A DNA stretch of 64,000 nt from Anaerolineae bacterium (GCA_022822545.1 JAJEBE010000010.1:62001-126000), one strand, 5' to 3'. Shown: positions 7,985 to 18,910, counted from the stretch's first letter. Translations and numbers: made by a program. The notes: generated by a model not told the origin, from the letters alone.

Positions 7985-9534
7985 CTCTGGTCCCTCGCTT
8001 GGTCTCTCACCTGCACATCAATACGCACGGCCAATTGGGGCATCCGCCGTAACCCGGAAGGAAAGACTTCAATCAGCGGCGGATCGACCGTTGAGATTTC
8101 AGGTTTGCCAGCGAGCAATTTGCGCGCCTGTTCGAGAGTCGCGCCGGCCAGCCGCTCACGCAAGTCGTCGCTGTCAAGTTTGGCGATGACGGAAGCGCGG
8201 CCGTTGACGGTGAAGCTGATCTGTCCGTTGGCGCGGCTTTGCGAGAATGGTCCGCGGGCGTAACTCACCGAGTCAAGCTGCAACTCCTTTCCTGCTGGCG
8301 TGGCCGCTTTTAGCCGGGCGAGCAGGAGTTGCCTGCCATAGCGGTCATCAATCGCCAGCGCGGAAACAACCGCGCGCATCGAAAGCGAAAGCTCGCTCGC
8401 CATCGTGCCGACATCGGCGGAGAAATTGGTCCATTCCTTGCGTTCGTCTTCGATCTTGATCGACTCGATGATGATGATCTGACTTTCGGAGAGAGCGCCG
8501 CGCATCTGCTCATAAGCCAGCGATTGAAGCTGGATCCTTAAGATTTCAAGCAGCGTATCTTGATCGGCGACCGAGACCGATTTCACTTGTCGGTTGCTGC
8601 CGCCGGCCGCGGATGTCAAGTTAATGACGGATACACGTTCGGCCAATCCGCCCAAGACCGAATTGATCATGCCGGGACCGACATTGCCGATGCTGCCGCG
8701 GTAGCTCTCCATCGCCACAACCGCGCCGTCGGCGCTTTGCCCGACCCCGCCCAGCACCAGCACATCGGCGACTGTCTCGAAGAGGATGGGCTCTCCCGCG
8801 CTGGTGCCGAGGATCGTTCCGCGCGGGATCACGACGCTGTCCCCGCCGAGATTGGTGAAGGTGACGGCGGCCGCGGCCGAAACGCTATCGAGCCGGACGC
8901 TGCCGGTGGTCGGGAGGGTCGCGGTCGCCTCGACGGTCGCTCTTATGGTCTCGGCCGGGATGATCCCTTTGGCCGCGTCAACCGTCTTCACTTTGCGATC
9001 GGCGACAATATCGAATACCAGGTCGATATTTTCTTCGCGCAAACTGACGCTGACCACCGCGCCCGGCACAACTGTGTACAAGGCGGCGGCGACAGCGGCG
9101 AAGAGCAGGACGAGGGCGATCAAGCGCTCGAAAAAGGCCCGCCAGGGCGAGTGCCTTTGCCGCCGGGCGCGCATGAACTCCAGATCTTCCGCCAGAAGAT
9201 CAGCATTCGGTTTGTGATAACGCGGAAGGAAGATTTTATGTCGGCCCCGTTTCCAGCGTTCGCGTTGGCTGGCTTCTATCGATGGGAAGCAACTGATATT
9301 GAGTTCGGCGGCGAAGAAGCGGAGGCTTGGCTCTTGCGCGACGATGGCGAGCTGAACGGCGCGACGATAAGCCTCGCGCTGTATAAGCACTAGGTCAAGT
9401 TTGCGCCTCAGGTTGCTGCTGCCATCGGGCCAAACCAACAGCACGCGCCGACCGCGCAGACCGGACAAACGGTCGCGGATGGCGACGACGGTATCGCTCG
9501 CTTCGAGTTGGATCAACTCAACTTCGGCTGACAT
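7981..9534 (-). CDS. Membrane-anchored baseplate J/gp47-domain protein
   Basis: 517 residues. The N-terminal part (1-130) is soluble and predicted cytoplasmic (RRVLLVWPDGSSNLRRKLDL, an alpha/beta look). One transmembrane helix at about 137-160 (LIALVLLFAAVAAALYTVVP) follows a basic RARRQRHSPWR stretch. The rest should be outside and carries a baseplate-J signature: VTFTNLGGDSVVIPRGTILG, then LFETVADVLV, then SYRGSIGNVGPGMIN, the sequence style of phage P2 gpJ and its cellular relatives. No other phage structural gene is nearby. ATG 9534 is preferred over TTG 9537; a TATACT sits 8 bases upstream. The function is unknown; its place between alaS and ruvX is probably housekeeping. Confidence 0.7.
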   Translation of the reverse strand: MSAEVELIQLEASDTVVAIRDRLSGLRGRRVLLVWPDGSSNLRRKLDLVLIQREAYRRAVQLAIVAQEPSLRFFAAELNISCFPSIEASQRERWKRGRHKIFLPRYHKPNADLLAEDLEFMRARRQRHSPWRAFFERLIALVLLFAAVAAALYTVVPGAVVSVSLREENIDLVFDIVADRKVKTVDAAKGIIPAETIRATVEATATLPTTGSVRLDSVSAAAAVTFTNLGGDSVVIPRGTILGTSAGEPILFETVADVLVLGGVGQSADGAVVAMESYRGSIGNVGPGMINSVLGGLAERVSVINLTSAAGGSNRQVKSVSVADQDTLLEILRIQLQSLAYEQMRGALSESQIIIIESIKIEDERKEWTNFSADVGTMASELSLSMRAVVSALAIDDRYGRQLLLARLKAATPAGKELQLDSVSYARGPFSQSRANGQISFTVNGRASVIAKLDSDDLRERLAGATLEQARKLLAGKPEISTVDPPLIEVFPSGLRRMPQLAVRIDVQVRDQARDQR

Positions 9535-9585
9535 CAAGGTGAAGTATACGACGATTTTGTGAAGCGCGGTGGTCGCGGATCGGGG

Positions 9586-12279
9586 TTATGCCTTGGCAAT
9601 CAAGTCTCGCGCTGTTTGCAGGGCGTCCTCGATTTTGCTGCTGTCTTTGCCGCCGGCTTGCGCCATTTGCGGGCGTCCGCCACCACCACCGCCAACGACT
9701 TTGGCGATAGGCTTGATCAAGTCGCCGGCGCGCAAGCCCGTCTTTACCAGGGCATCGGAAACCGCCACCACAATTTGCGGACGTCCGTTGATGTCGCTGG
9801 CCAGGACCATGACGCCCTTGTCGACGCGGTTGCGGAACCAATCGGTCATTTCGCGCATGGTCTCAACCGGCGTGTTTTCAAGCTCAGCCAGCAAAGCCTG
9901 CTTGCCGTTCAGGCTTTCCAACTGCTGGTCGATCATTTCGTCGAAGTTGTATTTCGCCTGTTTGCGGCGCAAGGCGCCAATCTCGCGGCGAGCGCTGGCC
10001 AGCTCGTTCTGCAATCCGGCTATGCGGCCGACTGCTTGATCGGGAACGACGCCAAGCTGCCTCGCGATATCGTCAAGCGTACTCAGCGCGTCGCTCAGAT
10101 GGGCATTGGCCGCCTGTCCCGTCAAGGCTTCGACGCGTCGTATTCCGGCGCTGACGCTGCCTTCGCTTGTGAATACAAATGCGCCAATCTCAATAGTAGA
10201 TCCGACATGCGCGCCGCCGCAAAGTTCGTAGCTGTAACGGTCGTCGCCGGCGCCGATGATCACCGTCCGCACGGTCTCGCCATATTTCTCGCCGAAGAGC
10301 GCCATCGCGCCATCGCGCCGTGCTTGCTCCAGCGATTTGATTTCGTCACGCACGGCAAAATTGGATAGAACGGCGCTGTTCACCTCGGCCGCAATCCGGG
10401 CGAGCTGTTTCGTTGACACCTTCTCGGGATGAGAAAAATCGAAACGCAGCCGATCCGGCGCCACCAGTGAACCTCTCTGCTGCACATGATTGCCCAGTTG
10501 ATTGCGCAAGGCGGCGTGGAGCAGGTGAGTGGCGGTGTGGTTGCGCGTGATGTCTTTGCGGCGGGCGCGGTCAATTGCGGCGGTGGTGCGGTCGCCGACG
10601 GCGGGATTGCCCTCGACCACTTCGCCTACATGCGCGATCATGCCGGCAAGCGGCTGTTTCATGGCTTCGACTTCAATGACCCAGTCCTCGCCGCTGATGA
10701 CGCCGGTGTCGCTAACCTGTCCGCCGGCTTCGATGTAGAAGTTGGTTTCCGCCAGCACGACTTCGACCTTGTCGCCGACGATGGCGCTCTCCAGCGGCGC
10801 GCCACCCTGCGCCAAAGCCAGCACCGCCGTCTCGACAGGTTCAGCCGAGTAGGGCTTATAGGCGACGCCTTTGGAAATCGCGCCATTGGCTTTTAAGTCG
10901 GCGAGCAGTTGCCGGTAGAAATCGGCGCTCTCGATCGCGCCCATCGCTTGCCCGCCGCCGCTGATGCGCGCATGTTCCGCTTCGGCAGCGTTGAAGCCGG
11001 TTTCATCCACGGTGTAGCTGCGCTCCTCGGCGATGTCTTTTGTCACTTGAAAGGGCAGACCGAGGGTGGCCTTCAGATAAAATGCCTGATCGCCGGGGAG
11101 CAAAGCACCGGGTTCAAGGGCGTCAAGCATCGCGCCCAGTTCATTGAGTCCGCGCTCCATCGTGCGGAGGAAGCGCTCCTCTTCCAAGGTGATGGCGCGC
11201 TTGATGCTTTCGGCTTGGTCGAGCAGATCGCTGTAATGTTCGCCCATCACTTCAAAGACGACATCGGCGACCTCGGCCAGGAAGGGGCGGTCGAAACCAA
11301 GCTTGCGGCCGAAGCGGGCTGCTCGCCGTATCACAATACGGGGAATAGCGGCGCGTCCTTTGGCGCCGGGCATAACCCCATCGCCGATGAGAAATACCGC
11401 CGCGCGGATATGATCGGCGATGACGCGATAGGGCACGATGTTCGCGTCGCGCTCGGCATCGCTGTGGGCGGTCAGTTCTTGCGTGCGCCGGATGATGGGC
11501 ATAAATAGATCGGTTTCATAAGTGGCTTCAACGCCTTGCAGCACGGATACGATTCGCTCAAAGCCCATGCCGGTGTCAACGCCGGGAGCGGGCAAGGGCA
11601 CATCCCATTGGCCGCTGTGCTCCGGATCGGCTTGCTGGCGGTTGAATTGCATGAAAACGAGGTTCCAGATTTCCAGGAAGCGCTCGTCTTCCGCTTGCAA
11701 GAGTGGAATGATGCTGTCTTCGCCTAGTTCTGGCTGACGATCCCAATGGATTTCTGATGTCGGGCCGCAGGGACCCGTATCCGCCATTTGCCAGAAATTG
11801 GTGTCGGGTCCCATACGCGCGACGCGCTTGGGGTCGATGTTCAGGTTTTTGACCCAGGCGTCATAGGCTTCGTCATCGTTCTCGTATACAGTAAATACCA
11901 GCCGATCGGCCGGCAGCTTGTAGACTTGGGTCAGCAGCATGTAGGCGTACTTGATAGCATCCTGCTTGAAGTAATCGCCAAAGCTGAAGTTGCCGAGCAT
12001 TTCAAAGAAAGTGTGATGCCGTTCCGAAGGGCCGACATTTTCCAGATCGTTGTGCTTGCCGCTGACGCGCATGCACTTTTGCGAGGTGGTCGCGCGCGAA
12101 TAGTCGCGTTTATCCAGCCCGAGGAAGACATCCTTGAACTGCACCATGCCGGCGTTCACGAAGAGCAGCGTGGGGTCATCCGCCGGCACCAGCGATGATG
12201 ACGCCACCGGCTTGTGCTTCATTTCCTCAAAGAAATCGAGAAAGGCCTGTCGTACTTCCGCGCTGCTCATGGTTTCCAT
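9586..12279 (-). CDS. alaS: Alanyl-tRNA synthetase
   Basis: 897 residues, the usual size. The catalytic core shows PTLLFVNAGMVQFKDVFLG, RVSGKHNDLENVG and RHHTFFEMLGNFSFGDYFK, and the editing domain has the zinc-site motifs NHTATHLLH and CGGAHVGSTIEIG. The C-terminal DHHA1-like domain ends with the glycine tract VVGGGGGGRPQMAQAGG. It charges tRNA-Ala in the cytoplasm, with editing of Ser/Gly mischarging. ATG 12279 is used here; a second ATG eight bases further in (12271) is out of frame, while MSSAEV inside the frame is an alternative start. It is divergent from tyrS across 159 bases, and the baseplate-J-domain gene follows 51 bases downstream. Confidence 0.97.
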   Translation of the reverse strand: METMSSAEVRQAFLDFFEEMKHKPVASSSLVPADDPTLLFVNAGMVQFKDVFLGLDKRDYSRATTSQKCMRVSGKHNDLENVGPSERHHTFFEMLGNFSFGDYFKQDAIKYAYMLLTQVYKLPADRLVFTVYENDDEAYDAWVKNLNIDPKRVARMGPDTNFWQMADTGPCGPTSEIHWDRQPELGEDSIIPLLQAEDERFLEIWNLVFMQFNRQQADPEHSGQWDVPLPAPGVDTGMGFERIVSVLQGVEATYETDLFMPIIRRTQELTAHSDAERDANIVPYRVIADHIRAAVFLIGDGVMPGAKGRAAIPRIVIRRAARFGRKLGFDRPFLAEVADVVFEVMGEHYSDLLDQAESIKRAITLEEERFLRTMERGLNELGAMLDALEPGALLPGDQAFYLKATLGLPFQVTKDIAEERSYTVDETGFNAAEAEHARISGGGQAMGAIESADFYRQLLADLKANGAISKGVAYKPYSAEPVETAVLALAQGGAPLESAIVGDKVEVVLAETNFYIEAGGQVSDTGVISGEDWVIEVEAMKQPLAGMIAHVGEVVEGNPAVGDRTTAAIDRARRKDITRNHTATHLLHAALRNQLGNHVQQRGSLVAPDRLRFDFSHPEKVSTKQLARIAAEVNSAVLSNFAVRDEIKSLEQARRDGAMALFGEKYGETVRTVIIGAGDDRYSYELCGGAHVGSTIEIGAFVFTSEGSVSAGIRRVEALTGQAANAHLSDALSTLDDIARQLGVVPDQAVGRIAGLQNELASARREIGALRRKQAKYNFDEMIDQQLESLNGKQALLAELENTPVETMREMTDWFRNRVDKGVMVLASDINGRPQIVVAVSDALVKTGLRAGDLIKPIAKVVGGGGGGRPQMAQAGGKDSSKIEDALQTARDLIAKA

Positions 12280-12370
12280 ATTTATGCCCCGTGCGCCAAC
12301 TTCTTGGCTATCCGCATTCGTCCGTTCTCCGCGGCGAATCGGCAGGAATTATAACGATAGCGCCCGCGCC

Positions 12371-12399
12371 TGAACAGGGGCGTATCCCTATGGTATACT
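12371..12399 (+). promoter_or_regulatory. Promoter of tyrS
   Basis: TGAACA, a 17-base spacer, and TATACT preceded by TGG (an extended -10). It lies 40 bases before the tyrS ATG, in the divergent alaS/tyrS gap. Confidence 0.5.
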
Positions 12400-12438
12400 G
12401 GCGCTGCGAGAGTCAATCTGACGAAACGGGATGATGCA

Positions 12439-13689
12439 ATGGCGACCATTGACGAGCAAGTCGAAGTGTTGATGTCCGGCGCGGCTTATGGCGATCCGGA
12501 GACGCGGGAGAACATGCGCAAGGATTTGCGCGAGCGTCTGCTTGAGTGCGAGCGGGAGGGGCGACCTCTGCGCGTGTATTGCGGCTATGATCCGCGGACT
12601 TCCGATTTGCATTTGGGTCATACCATCACGATGCGCAAGCTGCGTCAATTCCAGGATCTTGGCCACGATGTGACTTTTCTGGTCGGCACATTCACCAGCT
12701 TAATCGGCGATCCTTCCGATAAAGAGAGCGCTCGCGATCAGTTGACCATGCGCAAGGTGGAAGACAACATGCGGACTTATGCCGAGCAGGCGTTCAAGAT
12801 TTTGGATGAAGATCGCACCCGCGTTCGCCGGAACGACGAGTGGCTAGCGCCGCTCGATTTCGCCGACATCATTCGCTTGGCAAGTCATTTCACGGTGCAG
12901 CAGTTTCTCGTGCGCGAGAACTTTGCCAAGCGCATTGATGATGGCAAGGCGATTTATCTGCACGAATTTTTCTATGCGCTGATGCAAGCCTATGACGCGG
13001 TAGCGCAAGAAGCTGATGTGCAGGTCGGCGGGCAAGATCAACTTTTCAACATACTGGTGGCTGGCCGCAAGTTGCAGGCCGGTTTGGGACAGAAGCCGCA
13101 GATCGCCATCATCATGGGCGAGAGCCTGCCGGGCACCGATGGCGAAATCAAAATGTCCAAGAGCCTGGGCAATCATATTCCGCTGCTCTCGGAACCCTGG
13201 GATATGTTCGGCAAGGTCATGAGCTTGCCCGATAAAGCGATGGGCGTTTATCACAAGTTGATATTGGGTTGGACGCAGGCGCAAGTGGACGAGCTGGAGG
13301 CGAACCTGCGCAGTGGAGACGCGCATCCCAACGAAACCAAGATGTCGCTGGCCCATGAAATCGTGAGCATCTTCCACAGTTCGGCCGGTGCTGAGGCGGC
13401 GCTGGCGCGCTGGAATGAAGTATTTCGTGGCGGCGGCGGCATCCCCGATGACCTGCCGGAGGCGGAGCTGGCGGCCGAAGCGGAAATCCGCGACATTCTG
13501 GTTCGGCTAAAAATGGTGAGCAGCCGCGGCGAAGCCCGACGCCTGATTCAGCAGAATGGCGTGCGTCTGAACGAAGAAAAGGTCGAGAGCCTGCAAGCGA
13601 CGGTGACGCCCGAGATGCTGCCGGCCGTCCTGCAAGTGGGCAAGCGGCAATTCGTGCGGCTGGTGAAAGCAAACGGCGGAGGCGAATAG
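12439..13689 (+). CDS. tyrS: Tyrosyl-tRNA synthetase
   Basis: 416 residues of the TyrZ-like class I type. The HIGH motif appears as HLGH at residues 58-61 (SDLHLGHTITMRKL), the KMSKS motif as IKMSKSLGN near 238, and an S4 RNA-binding domain lies at about 345-410 (SSRGEARRLIQQNGVRLNEE). It charges tRNA-Tyr in the cytoplasm. GGGATGATGCA precedes the ATG. The CoA-transferase-type beta subunit gene begins only 4 bases after its stop, so the two are likely one transcript. Confidence 0.96.
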   Translation: MATIDEQVEVLMSGAAYGDPETRENMRKDLRERLLECEREGRPLRVYCGYDPRTSDLHLGHTITMRKLRQFQDLGHDVTFLVGTFTSLIGDPSDKESARDQLTMRKVEDNMRTYAEQAFKILDEDRTRVRRNDEWLAPLDFADIIRLASHFTVQQFLVRENFAKRIDDGKAIYLHEFFYALMQAYDAVAQEADVQVGGQDQLFNILVAGRKLQAGLGQKPQIAIIMGESLPGTDGEIKMSKSLGNHIPLLSEPWDMFGKVMSLPDKAMGVYHKLILGWTQAQVDELEANLRSGDAHPNETKMSLAHEIVSIFHSSAGAEAALARWNEVFRGGGGIPDDLPEAELAAEAEIRDILVRLKMVSSRGEARRLIQQNGVRLNEEKVESLQATVTPEMLPAVLQVGKRQFVRLVKANGGGE

Positions 13690-13693
13690 CGCC

Positions 13694-14518
13694 TTGTCCG
13701 CCGCGCTCGATTACACGATTGACGAGTTGATCAGCGTCTGCATCTCGCGGCAGGTGCGGGATGGCGATGTCTGGGCGCAGGGCATTAACACGCCGCTTGT
13801 CTCGGCCGGCTTGATTCTTGGCAAGATTCGGCATGCGCCAAAGGCCCGCTTCACCTCGGCGATCGGTCAGGCGCTGGTGCAAGATTGGGGCCCCCTGGGC
13901 ATCTCGAATATCGAAGATTTATGGGTGGGCAAGGGGCTGATCCATCTAGGTTTCGCCGCCGGCGCGGCCGAGATTTTGCCCAAATTCCACCCCAAGGAAT
14001 TCTTCCGTCCGGCGCAGGTGGACCAGCGCGGCAATACAAACAATATCGCCTTTGGCCAAGATTATCGACGGCCGCGGATGCGCTTGCCCGGCAGTGGCGG
14101 CATCCCCGATGTGACGCCCCATTACGATCATACTTACCTTTACGTGCCGCGCCATACGCGCCTCACCTTCGCGGAGAAGATCGACTTTCTCAGCGGGATG
14201 GGGCATGCGCCGGGGCGGAAGACCGGTAGCGGACCACGGTATTTGATTTCCGATCTGGGGCAGTTTGACTGGCGCGAGGGGAAAATGCGCTTGACGAGCT
14301 TGCACCCCGGCGTCCAAGTCGAGCGCGTGCAGCGCAAAACCGGCTTCGACTTACTGCTGGCCGATGACCTGCGGGAAACGCCGCCGCCGGACGAGGAGGA
14401 TTTGCGTTTGCTGCGCGAGGAGATCGACCCTCTGGGCACACGCAAGCTGGAAACATTGGGCGGGGCGGCGAGAAAGACGCTGCTGCGTGAAATCTTGGGG
14501 AGGGAGCGCGCAGGCTAG
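13694..14518 (+). CDS. CoA-transferase family I beta-type subunit (GctB/IpdB-like)
   Basis: 274 residues. The start YTIDELISVCISRQVRDGD is followed by RPAQVDQRGNTNNIAFG near residue 97, RMRLPGSGGIPDV near 117, SDLGQFDWREG near 190, LTSLHPGVQVERV near 205 and EIDPLGTRKLE near 241, the conserved order of class I CoA-transferase beta subunits. At the position where transferases carry the catalytic Glu (ESG) it reads FTSAIGQ, so it may not be a transferase; the mycobacterial ring-cleaving IpdAB hydrolases also deviate there (family knowledge). It starts with TTG, 4 bases after tyrS, with GGAGG upstream. Its likely partner is the alpha-type gene at 18065. Its stop shares a CTAG with the stop of the convergent binding-protein gene. 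Confidence 0.8.
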   Translation: MSAALDYTIDELISVCISRQVRDGDVWAQGINTPLVSAGLILGKIRHAPKARFTSAIGQALVQDWGPLGISNIEDLWVGKGLIHLGFAAGAAEILPKFHPKEFFRPAQVDQRGNTNNIAFGQDYRRPRMRLPGSGGIPDVTPHYDHTYLYVPRHTRLTFAEKIDFLSGMGHAPGRKTGSGPRYLISDLGQFDWREGKMRLTSLHPGVQVERVQRKTGFDLLLADDLRETPPPDEEDLRLLREEIDPLGTRKLETLGGAARKTLLREILGRERAG

Positions 14519-16263
14519 CTGGCGGCGGTGGCGGGACGCCAATGCTGAATGCCGCGAAAGCGATCGGCCGCGCTGGTCATATAGCCGAGTTGGATGCCCT
14601 CAAAATCGTCCCGAACGACAAAAGTGTAAACCGGATAATACAGCGGAATGGCGATCGCCTGCTCGGCGAATACTTCCTGAATTCTCTGATAAAGCAGGGC
14701 GCGGCGCGCCGCGTATATTTCGCCCCGCGCGTTTTCAAGCAACTCCGAAAGTTCATTGTCTGATGCCGCGCCGAAATTGGCCCCGCCATTGGACTGGGCC
14801 GGATGCCAGAAGCGAAAGAGGTCGGCAACGGCGCCGATGCGCTGCGCGACAATGGCGGCATCAAATCTTCCCGTACCCAGACGATTTCTGAAGTTGGCGG
14901 CGTCAAGCGGCTCAATGACAAAGTCCAGCCCCAGCAACTGCCACTGGGCTGGGATCTCGCTCGCCAGACCGCGCAAATCCGCGTTGTCTTCAATGATCAG
15001 GGTGTAGGGTTGGTCTTGCTCAGTTGTGGAATCGTCTGCATCCGCGTCATCTTCGTCGCTCTCCGCGTCGGCCGCCGCCGAGTTCAATATGGTTTGCGCT
15101 TGCGTCGGGTCGTAAGTCGACCAGAATTGTTGAGGTTGATACTGCGGCGACCCAGGCGCGTAAGGGCTGTCGGCGTAGGTGGCGGCCGCGCCGAAGCGCG
15201 TCTCTACTAACTGCGGCAGGTCCAGGCTTAGTGATAGGGCCTGCCGCACGCGACGTTCCTCGAAGGGCTCGTTACGCCAGTTGAATATCAAGATGGCAAG
15301 CGTCGAATCCACTTGCCGATAGATTTGGCTTTGCGGCAGCGAGGCCAGCTCGGTCAGCGGCGCCAAACCCGAAACTCCGTCCACATCGCCAGCCAGGTAG
15401 GCGTCCAAGACGGAGCCGGTATCGATGTAAAGCTGGAAATGCAGTTCGCGCAAGAGATATCCGCTCTGCGCCTCCGGACGTCCCCGATAAGTTGGGGACA
15501 GCGCCAACCGCAAGGCGGTGATGCTTAGTCCGTCATTGCTATCCAAGGCCGCCAGTTGATAGGGGCCCGTGCCGATCGGCGACAGGTTGAAGGGATGGCC
15601 AGCGAGTTGCTTGATAGACGTGCCGCGCAAGGCGTGTTCCGGCAATATACCCATCGTCAGCAGAGTTGGAAAGCTGCTGTAAGGTTGCGCCAACCGGAAT
15701 CGAACCAGGTCCTGGCGTAACTTTTGCGTTTCCACTGTTTGCCAGAAGTCGCCAGCAGGCGAGATCTCGGCATATTGCGGGTCACTCAGCAGTGACACAG
15801 TGTAGATGACATCATCGGCGCTGAATGGCAAGCCGTCCTGCCACAGGACGTCGCTGCGCAACCGGACAACATAGTCCAGGCCGTCGCTCGAAATAATCAC
15901 TTCAGCGGCCAGTTGTGGCACGGTCTCGCCATAGTCATTGAGCGCAAAGAGGCCTTCGAATACCAGACTTGTGATATCGCGGTCGGTCGGGTTCAAATGC
16001 GCGAACAAGGGATTCAAGCGCTGGATGCTGCCGACCAGGCCTTCGCGGTAGACGCTGGCGCTGGCTTTCGCTGGCATGTTGACCGCCGCGGCTGTGGCGG
16101 GCGCAGGGGTGTCAGTTTGCGTCGGCGCATGGGTGGCGGCGGGCGTCGCTTCCGGTTGTGGCGCGGGGGCGGATTGTCGGCTGAGGCGGAACAGGGCGGC
16201 GGCGGCAAACAATAAAAACGCGACGACAAACAAGATGAATTGCCAGCGGAAACCCCGGAACAT
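14515..16263 (-). CDS. Oligopeptide-type ABC transporter solute-binding protein (family 5)
   Basis: 582 residues. An N-terminal membrane anchor (FILFVVAFLLFAAAALFRLS) without a lipobox Cys is followed by a Pro/Thr/Ala linker, then the SBP_bac_5 domain: LNPLFAHLNPTDRDITSLVFEGL, the usual DGLDYVVRLRSDVLWQDGLPFSADDV segment (residues about 115-145), SPIGTGPYQL near 232 and RRVRQALSLSLDLPQLV near 330. An acidic insert (AESDEDDADADDSTTEQD) lies near residue 405. It should bind peptides or similar solutes outside the membrane; no permease or ATPase gene is adjacent, so its partner is elsewhere. It lies 98 bases downstream of secG. Confidence 0.85.
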   Translation of the reverse strand: MFRGFRWQFILFVVAFLLFAAAALFRLSRQSAPAPQPEATPAATHAPTQTDTPAPATAAAVNMPAKASASVYREGLVGSIQRLNPLFAHLNPTDRDITSLVFEGLFALNDYGETVPQLAAEVIISSDGLDYVVRLRSDVLWQDGLPFSADDVIYTVSLLSDPQYAEISPAGDFWQTVETQKLRQDLVRFRLAQPYSSFPTLLTMGILPEHALRGTSIKQLAGHPFNLSPIGTGPYQLAALDSNDGLSITALRLALSPTYRGRPEAQSGYLLRELHFQLYIDTGSVLDAYLAGDVDGVSGLAPLTELASLPQSQIYRQVDSTLAILIFNWRNEPFEERRVRQALSLSLDLPQLVETRFGAAATYADSPYAPGSPQYQPQQFWSTYDPTQAQTILNSAAADAESDEDDADADDSTTEQDQPYTLIIEDNADLRGLASEIPAQWQLLGLDFVIEPLDAANFRNRLGTGRFDAAIVAQRIGAVADLFRFWHPAQSNGGANFGAASDNELSELLENARGEIYAARRALLYQRIQEVFAEQAIAIPLYYPVYTFVVRDDFEGIQLGYMTSAADRFRGIQHWRPATAAS

Positions 16264-16361
16264 AGCGCGCCTCGCTAAAACAAAAGCAGCGCTCTGTATG
16301 GTCTACAAAACGCCGCCCGAGTCTTGTTCATGGTGCTGTACAGCACGAAACCGGCCGATCT

Positions 16362-16589
16362 TTAGCCCGGCGTCGATACGGCAAAAAGCGCGATGCCCAA
16401 AAACGCGATGGACAAGAAAATCGTGATGCGGAAGAGAGTCTTCTCCAGGCCGCGTCGCGTTCGCGCGATGCCGCCGCCGGCATCACCGCCCAGCAAGCTG
16501 CCCAGCGCGCCACCCTTGACCTGAAGCAGAATCAGGACAATCAGTACGACTGAAATGACGATTGACGAGACTTGCAGGACTGCGCCCAT
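16362..16589 (-). CDS. secG: Protein translocase subunit SecG
   Basis: 75 residues with two hydrophobic helices (VSSIVISVVLIVLILLQ and LFRITIFLSIAFLGIALFAV) separated by a Gly-rich loop, GGALGSLLGGDAGGGIARTR, the hallmark of SecG. It is an accessory subunit of the SecYEG channel in the cytoplasmic membrane. GGGAGTCC precedes the ATG. It lies between ctpA and the family 5 binding-protein gene on the same strand. Confidence 0.92.
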   Translation of the reverse strand: MGAVLQVSSIVISVVLIVLILLQVKGGALGSLLGGDAGGGIARTRRGLEKTLFRITIFLSIAFLGIALFAVSTPG

Positions 16590-16714
16590 GATTGGACTCC
16601 CGACATAACTGCTAGTTCAAAACCAAGTCACTATAGCATCAGCCCGGCGATTTGAATAGCGCCAACTGCGGATCAGATGCGCCACCTTGATAGTGTATAC
16701 GCGAAAAGAGCGGG

Positions 16715-17902
<1,188 letters not shown>

Positions 17903-18064
17903 CACAAGACTCCAAGTATATGTCGAGGTTTCCCAGCAGTTAAAGTATACGTTATTATGTTTTCGCTTCGGAACAGTATTCTGCCTGATGCGGAGCAAAA
18001 TCCGGTCCATCATGCATATTAAACGACAGGTGAGCGAAAACTGAACATACGAACGGATCGTTAT

Positions 18065-18850
18065 GTGTCAATGGAAATGGCTGCTGCCGCCGTCTGCCAT
18101 GGCGCGACGTTGGCGCTTGGCGGGATGACGCTCTATCGGCGGCCTCTCACTTTTGTCAAGGCGCTGCTCCGGCGGGAAGAGCGGCCGCGAGATCTGACGC
18201 TGCTCAGTTTCACTGGCGGCATCGAATCAGACTTGTTGATCGGGGCGGGCTGCGTGAAGGCTGTGCGCTCGGCCTACTTTGGACTGGAGGTCTTTGGCTT
18301 GGCGCCGATGTTCACGCAGTTCGCGCAGCAGCAGCGCATCACTCTTATCGAGGAGACCGAGGCCAGCATCGTGATGGGCATCCGCGCAGGGATCGCCGGC
18401 AGTGGATTTCTGCCTTCGCGCGCCTGGCTGGGCACGGATCTGCCATCGCTGCGTCCCGATGTCAAGACAATTCGCGATCCGTATAACGGCGAGGAAATGC
18501 TGGCCTTTCCGGCGATAGCTTGTGATGTGGCGGTGATACATGGGCTCGCCGGTGATCGGCGCGGCAACGTGCTCATCAACAACAATTTGGGGATAGACCT
18601 GGAATTGGTCTATCTCGCCGACAAGGTAATTGCCACAGTTGAGCGGGTCGTGGACGAATTGGAGCGCACTACCGACGGCGTCATCATTCCGTATCCGGGT
18701 TGCGATATGCTCGTTGAAGCGCCTTTGGGCGCGGCGCCTACCAGCTGTTACCCGCTCTATCCTTTGGATGGGGAAGCAATACTCAGGTACACCGAAGCCT
18801 GCAATGCGGGAGGATATGAAGATTTTCTAAAGTCCTTTACGGAATCTTAA
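18065..18850 (+). CDS. CoA-transferase family I alpha-type subunit (GctA/IpdA-like)
   Basis: 261 residues. GATLALGGMTLYRRPLTFVK near the N terminus is the glycine-rich CoA-binding start of alpha subunits. RDLTLLSFTGGIESDLLIGA, a central EETEASIVMGIRAGIAGSGF segment and VAVIHGLAGDRRGNVLI follow in the family order. It should pair with the beta-type protein encoded at 13694-14518, which lies on the same strand but 3.5 kb away, with three minus-strand genes between. GTG 18065 is listed; ATG 18071 is possible, and CTG 18041 has AGGTGA seven bases upstream in the same open frame. Substrate unknown. Confidence 0.75.
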   Translation: MSMEMAAAAVCHGATLALGGMTLYRRPLTFVKALLRREERPRDLTLLSFTGGIESDLLIGAGCVKAVRSAYFGLEVFGLAPMFTQFAQQQRITLIEETEASIVMGIRAGIAGSGFLPSRAWLGTDLPSLRPDVKTIRDPYNGEEMLAFPAIACDVAVIHGLAGDRRGNVLINNNLGIDLELVYLADKVIATVERVVDELERTTDGVIIPYPGCDMLVEAPLGAAPTSCYPLYPLDGEAILRYTEACNAGGYEDFLKSFTES

Positions 18851-18860
18851 TGCCAATTCG

Positions 18861-18889
18861 TTGCCGTATATTGCGCGGCATAGTATAAT
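18861..18889 (+). promoter_or_regulatory. Promoter of the TPP-riboswitch transcript
   Basis: TTGCCG, a 17-base spacer, and a perfect TATAAT. It ends 21 bases before the conserved riboswitch core. Confidence 0.65.
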
Positions 18890-18910
18890 CTTTATTGAGT
18901 ACATATGTCT

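Noticed and set aside
7981..9534. Prophage or contractile injection system suggested by the baseplate-J signature
   Set aside because: No tail, sheath, spike or integrase gene lies nearby; the protein has a membrane helix and housekeeping neighbours.
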